Shown here: positions 48,234-52,388 of the stretch, piece after piece
Layout: each line of letters starts with the position of its first letter
Numbering within the stretch: the first letter of the stretch is position 1
Assembly (NCBI GenBank): GCA_002751075.1
Contig: NAOQ01000083.1
Span: 1 to 52,388, forward strand
Direction: 5' to 3'
DNA length: 52,388 nucleotides
Source: Ichthyophonus hoferi
Taxonomy: Eukaryota > Opisthokonta > Ichthyosporea > Ichthyophonida > Ichthyophonidae
Position numbers and translations under genes: made by a program
The notes under the pieces: generated by a model
What the model saw: the letters and a program-made list of their open reading frames with translations, nothing else
Database searches by the model: none
Told to the model about the DNA's origin: nothing

Positions 48234-51200
48234 CTATAATCTTGACCTTAACCCTCCAGCCACAGCAATAGTCTCTCCTGTAATGTAGCTAGCATCCTCC
48301 GACACCAAGAAAGCCACTGTGTCTCTCCCCCCATAGAAGATGGAGTGGTAAGGGTAGATCGTTTACAAGTAAATAAACAATAAATAGGAGTAGCATATTA
48401 GGTGTAGTATATTAATTAGAAATTAGACAGCAAGGAATAGTATAATGATCATATTAAAGTATATTTAAAAGATTTCACTTCAAAAGAATGGAAGGTAGAG
48501 TTAGTTCTTCTCGCTAATTAATTAAATTATCCTTCACATAGTTTTATTGATGTGCATAAACCCACTGACAAAGATATATCTTAGCATATCTCTTAACTAT
48601 ATATTTAAGTATGTATAGTAGTATGTATGTACGTATAAATGTCTTTATGTGTTCAGGTTTATACATGTGTAGGGGAGGAGACCTTATATATATAGGTATA
48701 ACATTTCAATTAATTCATCTTGCCTTCAAAAAAAAAACTCATGTGCTATCTCCTCTTTTATAGTACCCTTCTTTTCTTTGGATATAATTAATATTGTATT
48801 GGTACATGTCATCAGATAGAACCATAGTAATTATATAATGTATATGACGTACAGCGTGATTGTCAAATAGATAGACATAATACAAAAATTCATGGCCATA
48901 TACTGGAAATGGGAAAGTATATAAAGTATATATATATATATACCCATTGCCCATTAATCCCAATCAGACACATGATAGGGTACTGTCTTTACCTGTACCA
49001 GCGATCTGTTCAGGGGTAGCCAATGACCTGAGAGGAATCATAGATTCCGTCTTTTGCATTAAACTTTTATTGGTCCACAATGCTTGACTATATATACAGA
49101 TAGAGATAGAGTGCGAGAGTCAGCTCTAGATACATATGGTTATATCTCAGGGTTAACCTTAATTGTTTACTAGTTTAACAACATATAATATTTTGTGTTA
49201 TTCCACGTTTACGCACGATTAAATATTTCAAATTATGTTTTGTTGGTATAGTTATGCAGTTATTAATAATATATGTTTTGAATATGGCTAAATACACACC
49301 ATAAATATATAGTTGACTGGATTAAACATTGGGTAAGCACGCTATGACAAGTATGAAAAATGGGAGGTGAGAAGTTAGTAGATACATATAATTGAATAAC
49401 TCTGTATCCATGCATAAAAGAAGGAATTGAATAAAGAGAGTGAAAGAGAGTAGAAAGGCAAGTGAATGAGTATAGATGTGTTTATATACAATGTTACGGC
49501 ATAATGCTCTAGATGGAAAATCTTTCGATAAAAACAACGAACAGAACTCAATATTTATGTCTACATTATGTACTCATAATATATATGTACGTGTATAAGT
49601 GTAAGTATATGTGTACACAAATCTCTGTGCAAGTAGAAAATGTTTCCCTATCCTATCATCCCAACAACATTTAGTCAAGGAATACACATATAAACCTTTT
49701 CGTCTTCTCCTCCCTTTCTTACATCAATATTATTTGAGTATATATATATTGTTTCATTTCCATTATACTAACCTATACCTATATACTTAGTCATTACCTT
49801 TAAGTAGAATTAAACATTAGTATTCTTTCAACCATCTCCTAATCCTTCTATCTAACCTACACTGTCCGAATCCGATCATAGACTCCTGAATGAAAATGTC
49901 ACCCTTTATACGCACCTCTCTCTTATACATTCTTTGCCTCTCACAAACTATGGCAAAATCAAAGCAAAGGGGGTGACTGCCTACCTAAATTTGGTTTTGA
50001 CTATGCCTGGGGCTACAGCATTGACCCTGATTTGAGGACCCCATTCCTTGGCTAACACCCCTGGTAAAGCTAGTAGAGCTGTCTTACTAATGCTGTAAAT
50101 ACCTAGACCAGCCAGGGGCTCATAACCACCAATCTGCCATAGTAGAACTTTATTATACAAGGTTATTCGTGACGTGAAAATAAATATTAATGGCCTTAAA
50201 TGGATTAATGAATCAATTATGTGCCTATGTTAATTGAAATAAAGTTTAAAATAAATGTCAGGAATTAAGGTATTCATATCGGATAGAGGTTTGCATAACA
50301 TTCAATCACATCATATAGTTGTGGGAGTATATTTGTTGCACCATAAATACAACGATTAAAAACATTTAACCAAGATAAAATACTAACAATTAAAGGTGGC
50401 AACAATTTTAGAAAATACAAATATATACATAGAATATATATATATGTGAGTTGCTAGTGGACAGAGTAATAATTGCTTCTTCTTCTTTTTTCTATTGCAA
50501 GAAAGACATTAAGAGGTAGTATACACGTTTTAATATTCAAGATGTCTAATCAACATATATATATAACTGTTACCAATAAAATGCGGGTAATAATATTCGT
50601 ATCGATTAAGTTTGGATTGAAACACTGACTCGTGAAACTACAATAAGAAAAACATTAAATTAAAATCAACATAAAATGCAATATGATATTAGTTCTTTTA
50701 ATGTAAGAAATGCATAAATGCATACATAGTATAACTAGGGGAGTATAGTATTGTATTGATAAACAAAGACAAAGATTTTAATATAAAAATAGTTCTTGTG
50801 TGGCCTTGAGGTGGAGGTATATGTTGACATGTTTAAAATAGTAATCATATGCAGTATTGCAGGTGTACGTATGTATATGAAAGGGAGGACAAACTCATAT
50901 ATCCAAAGAATGTATTCCAGTACATGCATACGCACACTCAAACAACCATCTATATAAAATATACACAAAAATAAACAGACATTATAGAGTAGTAGATAGG
51001 AAAGTAGATACAGAGAGGTGATACAACACAATCATAAGTAAAGATACAATAGTATAAAAATGCGAGATAGGTGTAGCGATAAGTTGATAGAACAAAACCG
51101 AGAGCTTGATAACATAAAGCCCTTTATATATATTTAATAAATGGTCAAATAAAATAGTTGAATATATATATATATATATATATATATGCATACAAAAAGA

Positions 51201-51420
51201 ACATGCAATGACCAATAAGGAAAGTATACAGATAGGTGCCCACACAATATATATATATATATATTACCGATGAATTAAAAACAATACTAGGACCATGCAC
51301 ACTCTTCTTCAAATAGGGGTACGCCTCTTTAGCCAGGAAGAACCCAGACTTGACATTAGTATCCATTATCTTGTTCCACTTCTCTTCTGTACACTGTTTA
51401 TACCCTCCCACCGCTTTCAT
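48234..51420 (-). CDS. DHRS4-like peroxisomal short-chain dehydrogenase/reductase, 5'-partial
   Basis: Four exons in phase: 51420 (or 51413)-51268, 50133-49985, 49087-48993 and 48316-48234. The family reduces carbonyls with NADPH. Seen are TEEKWNKIMDTNVKSGFFLA (helix 5), SIVFNSS with the catalytic Ser, YSISK (catalytic Tyr and Lys), IRVNAVAPGIVKTKF, IPLRSLATPEQIAGT and the C-terminal DASYITGETIAVAGGLRSRL. The last three residues, SRL, form a PTS1 peroxisome signal, exactly as in human DHRS4. The N-terminal Rossmann half (TGxxxGIG and NAG, about 90 residues) is missing. The first exon could start at an ATG (51429 or 51420), but a splice acceptor AAAG/CGG at 51414 followed by exons beyond 52388 is more likely. 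Introns are about 0.7-1.1 kb. Truncation by decay cannot be excluded. Confidence 0.85.
51162..51187. repeat. TA microsatellite in SDR intron
   Basis: A run of alternating T and A close after the donor at 51267, with a second run at 51248-51263 touching the donor itself. Confidence 0.85.
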
Positions 51421-51429
51421 TAAATGCAT

Positions 51430-52388
51430 TCAAATTTGAGGTTTGGTCGATATAAATTAGATTGCGTATAATTCTGCTATATGGTATAATGCATAGTGAA
51501 CACAAAAGGAACCTAGAGGTGATCTAAACTCAGTATGTAAAGGGTAATGTGTAAGGTTTATAAATGGGTTCAGGAGTGTTGATGTTTCCAATAGTATCAG
51601 TATCTATTCTTGCATTAAATGCCAATTATTGATTTATACCAGCACCAGTTATAAAGAATACAGGGGAGATGACCAATAGGCAATACGAGTATCTAGTGTG
51701 TGACCCTTTATTTAATGGCTTTTTCTATTCCTGGTACTGATTGGACAATATCTTTTAATAGCTATTAATAACATGCCCCATATTTACCTTTTATGGTACA
51801 TACATGTAGTACATAAAAAAAACCCTTTACATATGTCGTGCAGTATCTCTGGCACGGTTGAATTCAACATTCACATTATATATCAACACTCCATATCATA
51901 TTATTTATCAACATGACATTTCAAATGAACCAATCATCTCATGATTATATATCTTTTAAAAAAATTTGAACTAGCTTTAAAAATCCCACGATATACTGTC
52001 GTTCTTTATTGTGCATGTTACTATTAATCATCGGCACTGCGTTTATCATGAATAATTTCATCTCATTTCAATATGCCTCTTCTTCTTTCATCTTTATTTA
52101 TTTTCAGTCGACTGTTACTAAATATCACATGTAAACAGGGTACTTAGATAGGGGAAAGTGCCGCTTCATTTATTCTCTTTTTACATATCTTCCCCCCTAT
52201 TTATTATCAATATATATCTACGTCTCATATTCCTCAGTTTTAAATAGTAGTGAGATCCAATAGATGATAGCAGGGTAGAGATTCGAATTGGAGTTGGTAT
52301 TAGTGTGGTTCAAGTAATTTGCATTTTTATATATATATATATATATCTATATAAACTAAGAAAGCTGGAGTATATAGATATATTAAAC
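51430..52388. other. Right edge, probable long first intron of the SDR gene
   Basis: AT-rich, with no block encoding the missing nucleotide-binding half of the SDR on the minus strand. The only hint is a minus-strand VFFITGAG at about 51670-51640 followed by gtataa, which resembles the start of a TGxxxGIG motif but has no supporting neighbours. A TA run lies at 52329-52347. Confidence 0.35.

Noticed and set aside
1-52388. CRISPR arrays or bacterial operons
   Set aside because: Repeats here are microsatellites, minisatellites or dispersed copies without regular unique spacers, and the genes are spliced.
1-52388. Excess of CACGTG E-boxes as MAX targets
   Set aside because: I find about eight (e.g. 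10366, 34304, 35092, 35996, 37581, 41260, 45868) against roughly four expected; several are in exons or the fossil, so the signal is too weak.

Overview
The window is a stretch of a eukaryotic nuclear genome, roughly two-thirds A+T, rich in TA microsatellites. Seven of nine protein genes are split by introns; all 33 introns resolved here are GT-AG with loosely conserved donors. The gene set (a MAX-type bHLH-zipper factor, a syntenin-like tandem-PDZ protein, a DHRS4-like peroxisomal reductase, DUS1, a POT peptide transporter, and an IPUT1/PGSIP-type GT8 glycosyltransferase) points to an opisthokont. A unicellular holozoan such as an ichthyosporean relative is my best guess; an early fungus or a sponge is less likely. 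This is inference; no rRNA or mitochondrial marker is present.

Layout. 0.3-1.5 kb: small two-exon gene of unknown function (-) with CCAAT/CRE motifs upstream. 2.7-3.3 kb: eroded gag/protease remnant of an LTR retroelement (+). 3.6-6.7 kb: POT/PTR peptide transporter (-, 4 exons). 9.5 kb: tRNA-Asn(GTT). 11.7-12.6 kb: HTATIP2-like oxidoreductase (-, one exon). 15.4-19.6 kb: MAX-like factor (-, four short exons, long introns filled with a local repeat family). 21.5 kb: orphan coding-like block (+). 23.2-26.0 kb: SAM-domain, proline-rich protein (-, 4 exons). 27.4-32.6 kb: DUS1 tRNA-dihydrouridine synthase (-, 12 exons). 34.4-38.6 kb: GT8 glycosyltransferase with C-terminal membrane segments (+, 10 exons), divergent from DUS1 across a CCAAT-rich spacer. 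41.0-43.6 kb: broken Ty1/copia element (-). 46.4-47.6 kb: syntenin-like protein (+, one coding exon). 48.2-51.4 kb: DHRS4-like reductase (-), first exon(s) not found in the window.

The genes are unrelated housekeeping, signalling and transport functions, not a cluster or operon. Several were reconstructed by joining exons too short to stand out alone (MAX-like, SAM, SDR and the small first gene); in each the splice phases agree and the sum of exon lengths is a multiple of three (for the SDR, over the exons present). I found no CRISPR array, operon or obvious new defence system. The items most worth a second look are the MAX-like gene with its 43-nt DNA-contact exon and repeat-filled introns, the plant-type GT8 enzyme, the syntenin-like protein with a phospho-site tail, the unknown 111-aa gene, and the apparent genome-wide excess of CCAAT pentamers.
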